The notes under the pieces were generated by a model. The model was not told the DNA's origin. It searched no databases and saw only the letters and a program-made list of their open reading frames with translations. The position numbers and the translations under genes were made by a program. Shown in pieces: positions 23,011-36,045 of a stretch of 64,000 nucleotides of DNA; position 1 is the stretch's first letter; each line of letters opens with the position of its first letter. The stretch covers positions 45,630,245 to 45,694,244 of the forward strand of contig OX638372.1 in NCBI GenBank assembly GCA_951812925.1, written 5' to 3'. The DNA comes from Calliopum simillimum. Taxonomy: Eukaryota; Arthropoda; Insecta; Diptera; Lauxaniidae.

Positions 23011-23596
23011 AAGAGGAAAAATTTCTAGCGCTTCTGATCCGAGCACTTTAAAAGCGCTTATCCCCATAGAAATTTAGAAGCACTTTCACAATGATTTTTT
23101 ATAAGGCGGCAGTAAGAACACCATGGGTTCGAACCTAGCCCAGTTGATTTTTTTTTTTACTTTTTTTATTTTTTTTTTTTTATATTTTTTTTTTGTAGGT
23201 ATTAAAATATTTTTTATTCAAAATTTTTTTATATAACTTTCCCTATAACTTTCTCTTATTTATTTACTATTGTTTAATTGAATAGAAATTGATTACTCAA
23301 TGATTCCATGTAAGGCTGCAGTAAGAACAACATGGGTTCGAACCCAGTCCGGGTAACTTTTTTTTTACTTCTTTTTTATGCTTTTTGCTTTATTTTTTTT
23401 TTTTCTTTCTCTTATCTATTTACTTTTGTTTAATTGAATAGAAACTGATTACTCAATGACTCTATGTAAGGCTGTAGCGAACTTACATCCTAGGACATGA
23501 ATGTTTAAAAGAAAGAAAAGTTTTTACGGAGCGGAAGCGATTATTGGTGAAAAAGATGCACTTCAGAAGAGTTTTTGAAGCACTTTTTTTCTCCTT
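23011..23596. repeat. Composite repeat with tRNA-like B-box modules, copy A
   Basis: It starts AAGAGGAAAAATTTCTAGCG and ends with the inverted-looking CTCCTT. It contains two modules 'ggctgcagtaagaacaacat' + 'gggttcgaacccag' followed by long T runs (23100-23170, 23310-23405). GGGTTCGAACC matches an RNA polymerase III B box, and T runs would act as pol III terminators. The 3' part ('cttacatcctaggacat ... aaaaagatgcacttcagaa') recurs in copy B. Terminal inversion is imperfect and no target duplication was confirmed. Confidence 0.6.
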
Positions 23597-24912
23597 GGGT
23601 CATTATTATTGAATCATTAAATTCACATTTGATATTATAAGTACGCAATGTGCAATGCGTATGCCAATATCTAGGCACGGTCATCACACGTTTATTGCTT
23701 TACAAGCGGATCTATATAAATCTGAATCTGAATATTAACATACACATAACACTTTGTTTATTGTATTTGGTTACATTCCCAAAAATTAATATTCAATAAG
23801 GATTTCGTTAGGTGATGTCAATTACCAGCGCCGGCTTTGATCGGGTCAAAAATTAAAAGTTATATGCATTCATTTGAGGTATTTTGCTTCGATGGCATAT
23901 TTTGCTCTGCTTTCAAGATCATTACCGTTTTTATTTTCTCTTTCCTGAAAGACTGTTTGATTTCATTATTAAAAGTGTTACATAATTTTTTACCATCATT
24001 CTTTTGTTCTCTATTTAGAATTTTCATGGTAGTTGCTGTCTTTAGTCAAATATCCTTTATCTTGCAGCAAACACTTCGAATTTTTTGCCATATCTTTATC
24101 CTGAGCTATGTATCTGCGCCATTTTGACATTGATAAAGTAGAGCTACAGAATTGCTTAAGTGCTTCTCTATAATATGACTGAATTAAGTTGATACAGGGT
24201 TAATTCTCCTTATTCAATACACTTTTACTGATATTAAGCAGTTAGCAGTCAAACTGTTTTCCTTTTTTGGTTGATTGCACTTGAACGCACAAATGGCGGC
24301 AAATTCAAATCTTACATGTATTATGGGACACTTTTATACATAACTCTGGAACAATAACATTAAAAAATAAGCATGTTTAAATCTTATATTTATGACTAAA
24401 ATCCTTGAAATCTTTGTCTTATATCGAGTTTGGATCCTTTGTCAAAAGTCTGCAGACAAACTTACAGACTTCCACATTATTGTCTATATTATATTAAAGG
24501 AATCGATTAAGGTTGTTAAGGACGAGTATTAGATTGGCTTCTGCATGTGATATATGAATATTTGCATTTACATTTGTCTACGTATTAATTATTACCAAAT
24601 ATGTTTCATAGTTTAATTTGAAGCATAACATTATCGTGATTCGATACATGACAAAAGTGGAATATTTGAGTTGTTATGCCGTTAAAGGCTTATCCCTAGC
24701 AGATCAAATATGACAAGATAAATTTTGCGTGTTGATTAAATTAAATCATAAATAGTGAATCGAAATTCGATCAAAATGTTTATTGAGAGTTTTGCATGGA
24801 ACGAAAACCTGCTTTCCAATAAATTTTTCCTATATGCATTTTGCCTTGTTTTTATAATTTGGTTGGTGTTTTTACTAAAACACACTGAACAGTAAGCTCA
24901 AACCAACAACCG
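23597..24912. other. Intergenic, no feature recognised
   Basis: AT-rich. A 96-codon open frame (23837-24127) is Phe/Leu/Ile-rich with no recognisable motif. Confidence 0.4.
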
Positions 24913-25454
24913 AAGAGGAAAAATTTCTAGCGCTTCTGATCTAAGCACTTAAAAAGCGATTGTCCACATAGAAATTTAGAAGCACTTTCACAATGATTTT
25001 GTAAGGCTGCAGTAATAACAACATGGGTTCTAACACAGCCCGTGTGATTTTTTTTTTTATTTTTATTTTTTTGTTATTTATTTTTTATTCACAATTGTTT
25101 TATTTTACTTTTCTATTTTTCTTCCTCTTTTTTATTTATTTTTGTTTAATTGCATTGAAATTGATTACACAATGATTCCATGTAAGGCTGCAGTAAGGAC
25201 AACATTGATTCAAACCCAGCCAGGGTTATTTTTTTTACTTTTTTTTATTATTTAAATGTTTTTTATTTTACTTTTCTATTTTCCTTTCTCTTATTTATTC
25301 ACTTTTACTTAATTGAACTGAAACTGATTACACAATGATTCCCTGTAAGGCCGTAGGAATCATTCGAATGTCAAATTCTGTTTGGACAACATTTGCTTAA
25401 CAAACAAACCTCTTCATCGTATCGGGCGGTGGTGTAGCGGTCTTACGAGTTTGT

Positions 25455-26385
<931 letters not shown>

Positions 26386-26909
26386 TATCTTTCACACGGA
26401 CGATCGTAAATTCAAATCCTGGTGCTGCCATGTTTTTTTTTTTTAATTTTATTGAAAAAACGCTTACCGCAGCATAAAAAATAAGCGCTTTAAAAGGCTT
26501 TTGGAGTAAGTCTGCGGTAAGCTTAAGCGCGCTTACATCCTAGGACATGTAATGTTAAAAAGAATAAAAAGTTCTTACGGAGCATAAGCGCTTATTGGTG
26601 AAAAAGATGCACTTCAGAATGGTTTTTCAAGAACTTCTTTTCCTCTTATGAATGTCCTCTGGTCTATGTTTATCGGTGGCAAATAATGGAAGTTTTTAAT
26701 TTCTGTTATTTATGAAGCTTTTTTCATCAGCTGTATTTTTAAAGGTTAAACTTACTTAAGAAATTTTTTTCAGAAAAATACTGCACAAAACAAAGTTGAA
26801 CTACCTGAGGTTGGAGTCTGAAGCGTATTCAATTTTTGCAACGTCTTTTAATCATTAAGTGAATCAAAAAGTAGGCGTGTCATTTATCTGACAATGTCCT
26901 GTCTCATTA

Positions 26910-27392
26910 CACTGGTCTACAAATTTCGAAAAAAATTTCGACTGGAGAAGAGGATGATATTTCTTAAGTAATTTGGGTGCGCTGAAATCAAATCTGGCGC
27001 CAGAAATGCGCCATAACGTCTAGTTCTCTTTATATAAGGTTATTTTGTGTTCGTTATACTACTCATTAAAACATAAAAAAACAAAATTTACAAAAAATTT
27101 ATTACGTATTTTTTGGGACAAAAGCATGCTGGGAGACTATTGCTGGACTCTTATACGTGAAACGGACCCAACAACATACGAACGATGTTCAAACACTGCC
27201 ATTCACTTTTGAATTGTTAAACATTTTCAAATAAATTAATGGTTTTTCTTGAAAAAAAAAAAAAAAATGTGTTATTGTGTTTCGAAAACCTGACCCGATA
27301 GAGAAAAACCGATTGCAGATTCGAATTCAGCGCACAAAATAACCCTATGAATACTATTTGGTTGCTCCAATCGAAAATCGTGTAGACCAGTG
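26910..27392. mobile_element. 483-bp TIR element
   Basis: The ends CACTGGTCTACA and TGTAGACCAGTG are perfect 12-bp inverted repeats with TTA on both outer sides. Inside, a + frame at 27127-27213 reads 'MLGDYCWTLIRET' and runs to a stop; it may be the C-terminal tail of a transposase left in an internally deleted copy, but the family was not identified. Confidence 0.6.
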
Positions 27393-27824
27393 TTATTCTT
27401 AAGTTTTAGAAATTTCTTGTCTTTGGTTTTGTCGTAGAATATTTTCGTAAAATATTTTAATCTATTAAAACCCAGTTCCGACGATAAAGAGGTCTAAAAG
27501 ACCTGTGAAAATTTGATTTGTAAGGCATTTCCTTAGATTATGAGTTTAAGACGACAAGATCTATCTACATAAATTGTAGCTTTAGAATTTTATAGATAAA
27601 CACGTTCGAAAACAGATTGGTATTGGTAATATTTTGAACGTTTTCGAGATCGTAATAAAATAAAAGCCTCATGGTGCGCTGGTTTTAAGTGAACTCCAAA
27701 TTACTTTCATAAAATTTAAAATTGGGTTTTGATCCAAACTATGTATGCCGTTTTTGGTTAAAGACTCTCTTCTATGATAATTTTTGATGCACTCATTTTT
27801 TTGAATTTTTCTGCACCCTATTGC

Positions 27825-28229
27825 ACATTAGACCATATCACCTTACAGGCAAAAAAATTCCACCGTACACCATATGACTCAAAGCATTTTGTAAGGCTTA
27901 TTCTTCATTCAGGAGAACTCTTTTTTGCTCCAGAGGTCAATGACATCAAGTGCCCCGTTCTAGAACTTAGCTACCAGATCTCAGTTCGTACCACTCTAGT
28001 GTACAACCTTAACGTTAGTAAATTAAAAGTCGCGAAAAATCAGGAAGCAAGTATTACGATAACTCCATTTGAATTATTTAATAACATTTTTTCAATGCAA
28101 TATTTAGCTCTAAGCAAATGATGACGTTCGGCCCAAAAAAAAAAAAATGTTTTATTCGAAATAGCCTTGCAAAAATGCTTTGGATTCTGTGTTGTCTGGT
28201 GGTCATTTTCTTATGATATGGTCTAATGT
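27825..28229. mobile_element. 405-bp element with perfect 16-bp inverted ends
   Basis: ACATTAGACCATATCA (27825-27840) is exactly inverted at 28214-28229. A 115-codon + frame (27774-28121) crosses the left end, so it is not an element gene as such; it has no recognised motif. No target duplication was confirmed. Confidence 0.55.
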
Positions 28230-28244
28230 ACATAAATGCATATT

Positions 28245-28281
28245 GTATTTTCCTTTAACTCCTAGGAGGAGCATAGGGCCA
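28245..28281 (-). mobile_element. 37-bp RTE LINE 3' tail with 15-bp target duplication
   Basis: The sequence matches the 3' end of the RTE copy at 34534 ('tcctttaactcctaggagga'). It is flanked by the exact 15-bp duplication ACATAAATGCATATT (28230-28244 and 28282-28296). It is therefore a complete, extremely 5'-truncated retrotransposition event. Confidence 0.85.
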
Positions 28282-28296
28282 ACATAAATGCATATT

Positions 28297-30999
28297 ACTG
28301 AAAGAAAATCATCTGAAACTCATTATCTGATGAAAGTATCAAAAAACATGAAAGTTTTCGATATTTAAAGTATAGAAATCTTTTCAATTGTTAAATTTGT
28401 GAAAAACAATTTATTCAATGAGCCGCAGCAGCCGCCATACCGCAATCTAAATGCTCATATGGGTTTCAAAACAATAACCAACTCATATTCCTTATCCTCT
28501 GTGAACTTTCAAATAATGCAGATTTCATGAAATTTAAGAAATTTTAGTTATTTTGCGCACTTGGAAGTTTTTCCTCTATTAGCAAACTTCTGCAAGGATT
28601 CATAGAGCACAGACGTTTGCATAAACTTACATACATATGCGAACGTATGCTATATTTTTACGCATAATATTTACTAAATAAGATGCTTCAACTTTTCTAT
28701 GCATATCCTTTTATTTTACTCTACTCCATTTTAAGTAGAACTCATGCAAGCGACGGGAAAAACTTCTTTCATGTTAAGTGTTAAAAGCAGTAGGGGTAAA
28801 CTTTCAAAAAAATCCAAACCCACACAAATATAATTATGGCCACATATCCTTGCGATCTCATCTCATCTTGCAGCAAAAGCGTATTTTCGCTGTTTTCCGG
28901 TTTCTTATTCTTTTACTTTTTTATTTTTTTGATTTATTTTTGGACCGAACTTTTGAGACTTTTTCATGTTCATTGGATATGCAGCAGCCATATCCAGCTT
29001 ATTTGGGTTTAAGAACTCTACAACACTACATATACACGTAATTATTATGTTGTTTGTGGGTTTTCGTTGTTGTTTTTATTGTTTTGTTTGTTGGTTTTTG
29101 CATATACATGTTCCTAATTAACCAGCAACTTTTTATGTTATACACAACAGCAACATTAGATGATTCTTGCTGTTGGAGTTCTATTCAAATATTGTTGGAT
29201 CATCTCGCTTTTTTGCAGAAAGATTTAAATTTCTACGAAAATTTTACGTTTCACAAAAATGTGATTAAAATGTCTTGAGAATATATTACGTTTCCAAAGA
29301 TTGGTAAAACATATGCATAAATGAATATGAATATATGGTCACATCCGAAAAAATCTCCTCTTATATGACCCAGGTTTTAAGAAATTTTTTTTTCCATGTT
29401 CAATAACCAAATGTGGTGGAATATATTCCTAGATGTATAAAATGAAATTTGCAATAGGTGAACAAAAAACTTTCGACCCGAGAGGGTGTGAGGAGGTTGT
29501 TTTATCTAAAAATTTTGGGAAAATCGTGATTTCCGATAATATACGGGAGAGCACATATGTGAGAAAGAACATAAATATGTTACAAGGCTCCTTTCTAAAA
29601 AATCTGGAGTAAAATTTAGGAAAATCGTGTGTGGGTCGTGGCGACAAAATTGGTCAAAATATCGAAATCGCTTATTACGGCCACATAACAGGTCCTAAAA
29701 TTCTGAAAAAATTCTAGCAAACTCCTTGGTGAAAATAAATAAATTGAAATAAATTGATTTTAATTTAATATTTTTTTTAAGATAAGCGACTCCTGCCGAG
29801 CAAAAAATGAAAAACCGGAAATTTGGGGTAAAAATTTTAGCAAATTCCTTGACAAAAAATAAATCGACTTCTTTTATGATGTTTTTTTTGTAGATTTACA
29901 GATCCCAAATATTTTTTTTTTTTATATGAATTGCTTACCTAAAAATTCTTATGTTAATCTGGATTCACTCTCAAAATTTGAACAATCCTCACGAATCCAG
30001 ACCATCTGGCTTTTCAGTGCCTAAAGATTTGTTAGAAATCAAAGTGATGAATCCTATGATAAAAACTTTAAAACGTTTTTTTTATAAGAAATTTTCTTCG
30101 ATACAAAACTTTCGATTAGCATTTATCTGTAAAAGCAATCGTAAGCGAGTTGTTAGTTAAAAATCTGATTATCGTGACTTTTGACCTGAAATAACTCGAG
30201 TGTAAAACTTTACCAACATTTTAGAACATTTTTGTGCAAAAAAATTCAGCCATTTTACTTACCTATATAGGAAAGTTTAGCCTTAGACCATATGCGAATG
30301 GGGATGAATATAATAAACTCTAAGGAAAGCTTTTGAGTGGAATTCATACAGCAGTAGAGAATTTAGTAGACCAAACGGCTGCTAAAAATGTTCGCTGGAG
30401 ACGGAAATCCAAAAAACTAGAATGTCTTTGAGAAATTTCAAGTAAACGGAGACTTATTTCAGGAGAATAATACTCCTGATAAACCCAATCAAAGCAACGC
30501 ACAGTGTCTCGTTTTAGTGTGCTAGACGTGAAAAAGTCAAAATCTAAATTTTAAATTTTTGTAGGCAGAAGTGTTTAAATATGTCCACTTAAATCCAAAA
30601 ATTTATTTTTATGTTCTTTGTTTAACATTTAGTACATATATTTGTACTTCAAAATTGATATTTTGAATATAATAAAATTATTAAAAATTTAAGTTCCGGA
30701 AAGCGCTTTAACTTCAATAAATTTTGTGGTATTTTTTCCGTCAAATAAAATTAAGAGAAAAAAAACCAAAATTAACTCGATGTATAAGCTTTCCAAAAAT
30801 ATATATTGTTTATATACATATATCTTACATAGTGTTGCTACAAACAATTTAAATAGAACTGCAATTTTTTCTGCTTTCTAAATTCATATTTTTGTTGTAT
30901 ATTGGACTTAAAAGCTATTAGCACCGCTCCGGAACGGGTAGAGATGGACATTTTAAGAAAGTATGTAGTTTTTTGTTGTTGATACATGAGGTTTAAATA
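28297..30999. other. AT-rich intergenic, no gene recognised
   Basis: Short T-rich open frames only. No tandem or inverted structure of note was found in this 2.7-kb stretch. Confidence 0.4.
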
Positions 31000-31800
31000 C
31001 TCGCACTTTTTCGCAAAAATTTTTCGCCATACTATGAAATTGTACTAAATTTTATAACAATACCTACACTAGTTGCAAAGGTAAAATATTGCAAATGTTT
31101 TTTGTGTGTGGGGGGTTGCAGCGTCTCCTCTTTTAATTTTTCCCATGTTGTTTAAAAGATAACACGTACATCCATGTAAAAAATTGTATAATGATAAAGG
31201 TAAAGAGCATTTTAAGTATTTTTGTGCAAGGGTCCAAAGCCCCCATATTTTAACCCCTTGTCTATTCGTATAGTATTATGTAAATAAAATTCAAGTTTTG
31301 TAGTAATAACTGCTAAAGGTGCAAAGATATATTTTTTTGTATGGGGGATGCAACGCCCACTTGGTCAAATTCCTTTAATTTTTACAAGGCGTTTGATGAA
31401 CGCAGTATATACCTGTATTCAAAGTTTTTAAGCAATAACTGCTGCAAGTGCAGAAATAATGCTATTGAGGTGATTTTTGAATAAGGGGTGCCCCTTTGTT
31501 CAATTTCCGCCAGTTTTTGCAAGGTGTGGGTGAACGCAGTATACTCCGTTTTACTGACTTTTGTTATAATAGCAATTGCATGTACAGAGATATAGAGTTT
31601 CGTTTATTTTTTTCATATGGGGGCAACCACCACACCTCCGCCAATATAACTTCACTCTATTTCATAAAGTCAATGGACATATTTTAACAGTTCTGCAGTG
31701 GTATTGCCAAAACTTATACATATTATTCGAAAGAGTTGCTATGCCTCTTTTCTGTCAGGGAATATCACTCGCCAAAATAAGCATAAATACTACGAATTGT
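31000..31800. repeat. Degenerate tandem units with 'tatgggggatgcaacgccc'
   Basis: About four units of roughly 125-160 bp, each with 'atggggg.tgcaacgccc', 'tttttgcaaggtg', 'gaacgcagtatat' and 'aataactgctgcaagtgcag'. Related in design, but not in detail, to the arrays at 16500 and 25455. Noncoding. Confidence 0.6.
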
Positions 31801-31814
31801 AAGCGCAAGCTCTG

Positions 31815-32312
31815 AGAAAAAACTGAACGAATTCGAACATGAGGGCGTGGCACCTCCCATATAAGCGAAAGCTTTAAAAGGCTATACTGAAAGCGTTTTT
31901 TGAGATATTCGAACTCAGACACTAAAAATCATAAATGAAAGGTCTCAACAAAAGTTGAGGTGAAATCGGACAAGGGGGCGTGGCACCTCTCATATAAGCA
32001 AAAGTTTCAAAATGCTATACTGAAAGAGTTTTTTTGAGATAATCCAACCAAACTTCACTCAAAGACTAAAGATTATAAATGCACGCTCTAAGCTAAAACT
32101 AGACGAACTCGGACAAGAGGGCGTGGCAAAAGCTTCAAAACGCTATGCTGAAACGTTTTTTACTAAAAACTATAAATGCAAGCTCTGGACAAAAACTGGG
32201 TGAACTCGGACAAGAGGGCGTAGCACCTCCCATAAGAGCAAAATTTTAAAAATACTGCAGTGTAGGGTATTTAATGTTTGGCCAGGCCAAATTTTACACT
32301 CTTACTAGTTTT
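31815..32312 (-). mobile_element. DINE-like repeat, reverse copy of the 25455 family
   Basis: On the - strand it starts ACTAGTAAGAGTGTAAAATT and continues with 'taccctacactgcagtattt' and 'gggaggtgctacgccctctt', matching 25470-25560 unit by unit. Four 'gggcgtgg' units are present. It lacks the (CCAG)n and the conserved tail. Confidence 0.75.
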
Positions 32313-33865
32313 TAATTTTATTCGAAGAAGAGACTTTAAATGCAAATATTTTAACAAAAAAGGACACAAAAAACCAGGTGAACCCCATACAACAAATGCA
32401 ATGCCCATGAACAGAAATCACATTTGTATCCGTATAGTTGGTGGTATACATACATAAGTGGGTGTATTAATGGACATAAGGATATGTGAATACGTGCGTA
32501 TATGCAAACTGTATCCTGACAATGGCATTGCGTGCAAATATCTGTTGTCTGTGTGAGTGTCAGGTGCGTGTCAATGAGGTGTTTGTGTATTGTTGGCGCG
32601 TGATTCGCATGCTATTTGTTTATATTTGCATGCGAGTGTGTGTGTGTGAAAATGACACTATAAGGCTATAAGCTGAATAAAAATAAGTTATATTTTTTTG
32701 CTGCAAAAGGATTAAATATTTTATGAAATCATTTCAGCTAAAAATAGTACAAAAAAATTTAATTTTAAATATTACTTTTTTTTTTTGTTAGTGCAACAAC
32801 CTGAGAATATCGATTTCAGTTCAAGTTGGAATTTAATTTTTTTTTGTGGTATTTTTAAGTTGCCACCAGGCAACGTCACTTCACACAGATTAATATCTTA
32901 CACATCAATCGAGAATATTTGTAGCTCCTTTGGATTTACCGCAAATCGAAGCCAAAGTAGTGAAATCCTGGCAAAAAGTGGAAAAAAAGGAAAGAAAGAA
33001 AGCACTGTGGCTGTGGAAAAAAAGGTGCAAAATGAAAACTTTTCAATTTCCTGAAGATTGACAAAGGCGATAATTCAGTCTGGTTCAACATGCGATTCAA
33101 GTTCAATAGCATGCAATTTTGGCTTAAGGGAGCTTATGTAAAGATTTTCAACAATTTTTTGTCCTCTAGCTGTTGGTGCAATTTTTCAGGATTAAATATT
33201 TTTCTTTCAGATTTAGTATTTTTAAATTGAAATTTATTTGAATATTTGTACATTTTCACACATTCAGTTGAACATCATTTCTAATGACTTTACCTGAACT
33301 CTAAATTTTACATAATTTTTTTTATATGATTGTGACATCTAAAAATAAATATTACATAAATAAGCCAATTTTTTGTTTTCCAAACAACAGCAAAACATGC
33401 CCATTCAAAATCAATTTATCAATTTATCTGCCATGAAGCATTGAATACCACTCAATTCAATCAATCAATCAATCAATACATTGGTCGAATAAACAATTTT
33501 CCATAGGTTTGGAATTTTTAATGTTTTTCGTATTTTTTTCATTTTATTTCATTTGTTTTTTTGCGTTCTTGTTTTATTTGCAACCAAAATTTAATTTAGA
33601 AAACGTGTCCTTTTCCAAATTGATATTTGTTTGAAATGAAATAATGGAAAACAAAAAAATGCTTGATATTGGCATTTGTTTACTGATATGTAGTCGTATT
33701 TGCTTAGTTAAAATAAAAACAAAAATTAGCGACTCTGTGAAATATTTACAAAATTTACCTCCACATATGGGCAAATCCGGAAAAAGTTCAACCATATGCA
33801 AAAAAAGTTAAGGTATATAATATATTTTCGTATAGTTTTGATGACAAATATTTGATTCAAATGTA
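32313..33865. other. Intergenic; (AATC)n and an isolated TIR-like fragment
   Basis: An AATC tetranucleotide tract lies at about 33455-33476. At 33769-33790 'atatgggcaaatccggaaaa' matches the end of the element at 54192. A T-rich run ending in TTAG precedes an 89-codon frame (32785-33054) of unknown nature. Confidence 0.45.
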
Positions 33866-33976
33866 AAATCGGTTTTGTTATGTGGGTGCGAAATGTGGCT
33901 TGTTTCCGGACAACTAATGAACAATCTGCAAGTATTCGTCAAAAAGGCGCATACTAAGGGATTGGTGTCCTCGCAC

Positions 33977-35675
33977 TAGGGATGTCAATTTTCGGGCTCT
34001 TACTGATCCCGGGATTTTCGGGATTTTGTAACGCAATCCCCTTTTTTTTGAAAAATTTTGTAAACATTTTTTTTAACTTTCCAAAATATTCCCAAAAACT
34101 TCACACGTATGTCTTGAACGATTCTAAGCATTTTATGCCTTGTACACTTTTTTCGTAAGATGCCTTCCTCTTGAGTAAACAAAGAGTTTGCCTTCCACGG
34201 GCGTTCAAAAGCCAAAAACTCTCATCCATCTTGAATCATACATAATTTTAAAGCTTATAAGTTATGCTTTTATCTAAAGTACTTTTAAAAAAAATGTTTG
34301 GGTGGTTTTTATAAAAACAATTCAAAAATATTTTTAAGTTTAAAAAAAAAAATTTGTTTTCACCAAGTAATATTTTTTTATAAAAAGAATATTTAAAAAT
34401 GAATGGGACCAGTTACTTAGATATGTATATCAATATACAAACTTTGGTGTAAGCTATAAATTTTTGAAAAAAACATCTTTTTCAAGAAAATAACTAAAAC
34501 GTCAATTTCAACACCCTGTATTTTAGCAACAAATGGTATGTATGTATTCTCCTTTAACTCCTAGGAGGAGCATTGGGCCAATATGAAATCTCTCCATTTG
34601 TCACGATCCCTTGCGATGACTTTGATCTCTTGCCACGATTTTCCCGATTCTTGGATCTCCTTTTCCAACGACCTTTTCCAGTTGGTTTTGGGTCTACCAC
34701 GTCCTCTACTGCCTTGTGGATTCCACTCAAGAGCCTGGCGACAAACTTCGCTGTGTGGTTTCCGGAGAGTGTGACCAATCCATCCCCATTTGCGCAGCTT
34801 GATCTCGTTTGCTATAGCCTTCTGTTTGCATTTTTGATGTAGCTCGGCATTTGATATAGTGCGAGGCCACCAAACCTTTAGTATACGCCTTAAGCATTTG
34901 TTGACGAATACTTGCAGCTTGTTCGTTAGTTGTTCAGTAACAAGCCATGTTTCGCACCCATATAACAAAACCGATTTCACATTCGAATCAAAAATGCGCA
35001 CTCTCGTTTTGGTGGATATAACGGATGAAGACCATATTTTGTTCAGTTGAGCAAACGCGCCTTTTGCTTTTGCTGTTCTTGAGTTGATATCCTCTTTTGC
35101 TCCACCATCCATGGAGATAATGCTGCCTAATGGTACTAGGACCAAATCCTTATTATTGTTCCTTATACCTAATCTGCCATATTGTCAAATTTGAGCGAAA
35201 TCGGAGACAAAAAAATTTTCAGCTGGTACGCTTGGCGGGTTTTGCTTCAAATACAAATGAAGGTTGAATCGTGGAAATAAATTAAAAGCTTTTTGGAGCC
35301 AATAGGATTGATCTTCTCTATAAGTTCACTTCATTTATTTAAGCTTCAGACGGGGTATAAATTTTTCTGTTCGCATTTTGGGTAAAATTTGCTAAAGCTC
35401 TTTGCAACTTTTTTTTTAAATTGTTTGGTTCTTCACCTTCAGAATAAGACTCTTCCTGTTATGACCTGGACAAAAAGATTTCCAATCTATTTAAAATATC
35501 ATTAAGGCGCGGTGCTTGACAATATGGATAACTTGTTTTGTAAATATAATTTTAGTATACTAAAAAAGCATTAAATTGGCAAAATTTATTCTTTTAAAAA
35601 TCGCGGGTTCCATCGCGACTCGTCCCGGGATATTCGAGACTGAAAAAAGACCGGGATTCCGAAATGACATAACTA
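33977..35675. mobile_element. hAT-like element inserted in the RTE copy
   Basis: The left end TAGGGATGTCAATTTTCGG and right end 'cggaatgacataacta'-like CCGAAATGACATAACTA are imperfect inverted repeats (TAGGGATGTCA / TAGTTATGTCA). The flanking octamers CCTCGCAC (33969-33976) and CCTTGCAC (35676-35683) differ at one base and look like an aged 8-bp target duplication. 'cccgggat' motifs near both ends are also inverted. It carries another RTE fragment inside (34534-35150). Confidence 0.72.
34534..35150 (-). pseudogene. RTE-type LINE 3' fragment (C-terminus of ORF2)
   Basis: The - strand frame 35145-34561 is open for 194 codons and ends in a stop just before the 3' tail. It encodes the region after the RT catalytic core of RTE elements: 'KSVLLYGCETWLVTEQL', 'VNKCLRRIL', 'LRKWGWIGHTLRKP' and 'GRGRPKTNWKRSLEKEI'. 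Upstream domains (endonuclease, YADD core) are missing, so this is a 5'-truncated insertion. The 3' tail contains the palindrome CTCCTAGGAG shared with the mini-copies at 28245 and 51431. The open frame suggests a fairly recent insertion. Confidence 0.85.
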
Positions 35676-36045
35676 CCTTGCACCATCTGAAATACAGCTC
35701 TAAACCATAGCAAATGAGATCAAACTACGTATGTGGGGATAGTTGGGTCATACTCTTCGGAAATCACACAGCAAAGACTATCGCTAGGCCCATGATAGAA
35801 CCCACAAGGCAAAAGTGGACGTGATAGACCAAGAACCACATAGAAAAGGTCATTGGAAAATGATATCCAAGAATCGGGAAAGCGAAAAAAGTCATCACAA
35901 AAAATCGTGACACCCCAGTGTGCCAGACAGTTCATATGTTCGCTTTTTTATCCGTTACGGATCCGTTACTGATCCGTTTGCGGGAGAAATTCTAAACAAA
36001 AAGACGCTTTATTTTGGGCCTATGCCCCTCTTAGGAGTACAATAT

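Larger units (their letters stand above)
33866..36045 (+). pseudogene. RTE-type LINE fragment, split by a hAT-like insertion
   Basis: On the + strand 33866-33976 encodes 'KSVLLCGCEMWLVSGQL'-like sequence, homologous to the C-terminal region of RTE reverse transcriptases ('YGCETWL'). After the insertion, 35676-35935 continues the same protein region ('GNHTAKTIARPMIEP'), with stops. A 3' end like the RTE tail appears near 36017-36045 ('gggcctatgcccctcttagg'). Inactive. Confidence 0.7.

Noticed and set aside
27774..28121. 115-codon + frame as a gene
   Set aside because: No recognisable domain, it crosses the left end of an inverted-repeat element, and no conserved neighbours support it.
32785..33054. 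89-codon frame preceded by a T-rich tract and TTAG, a possible isolated exon
   Set aside because: No partner exon or protein similarity was recognised; T-rich tracts are common here.
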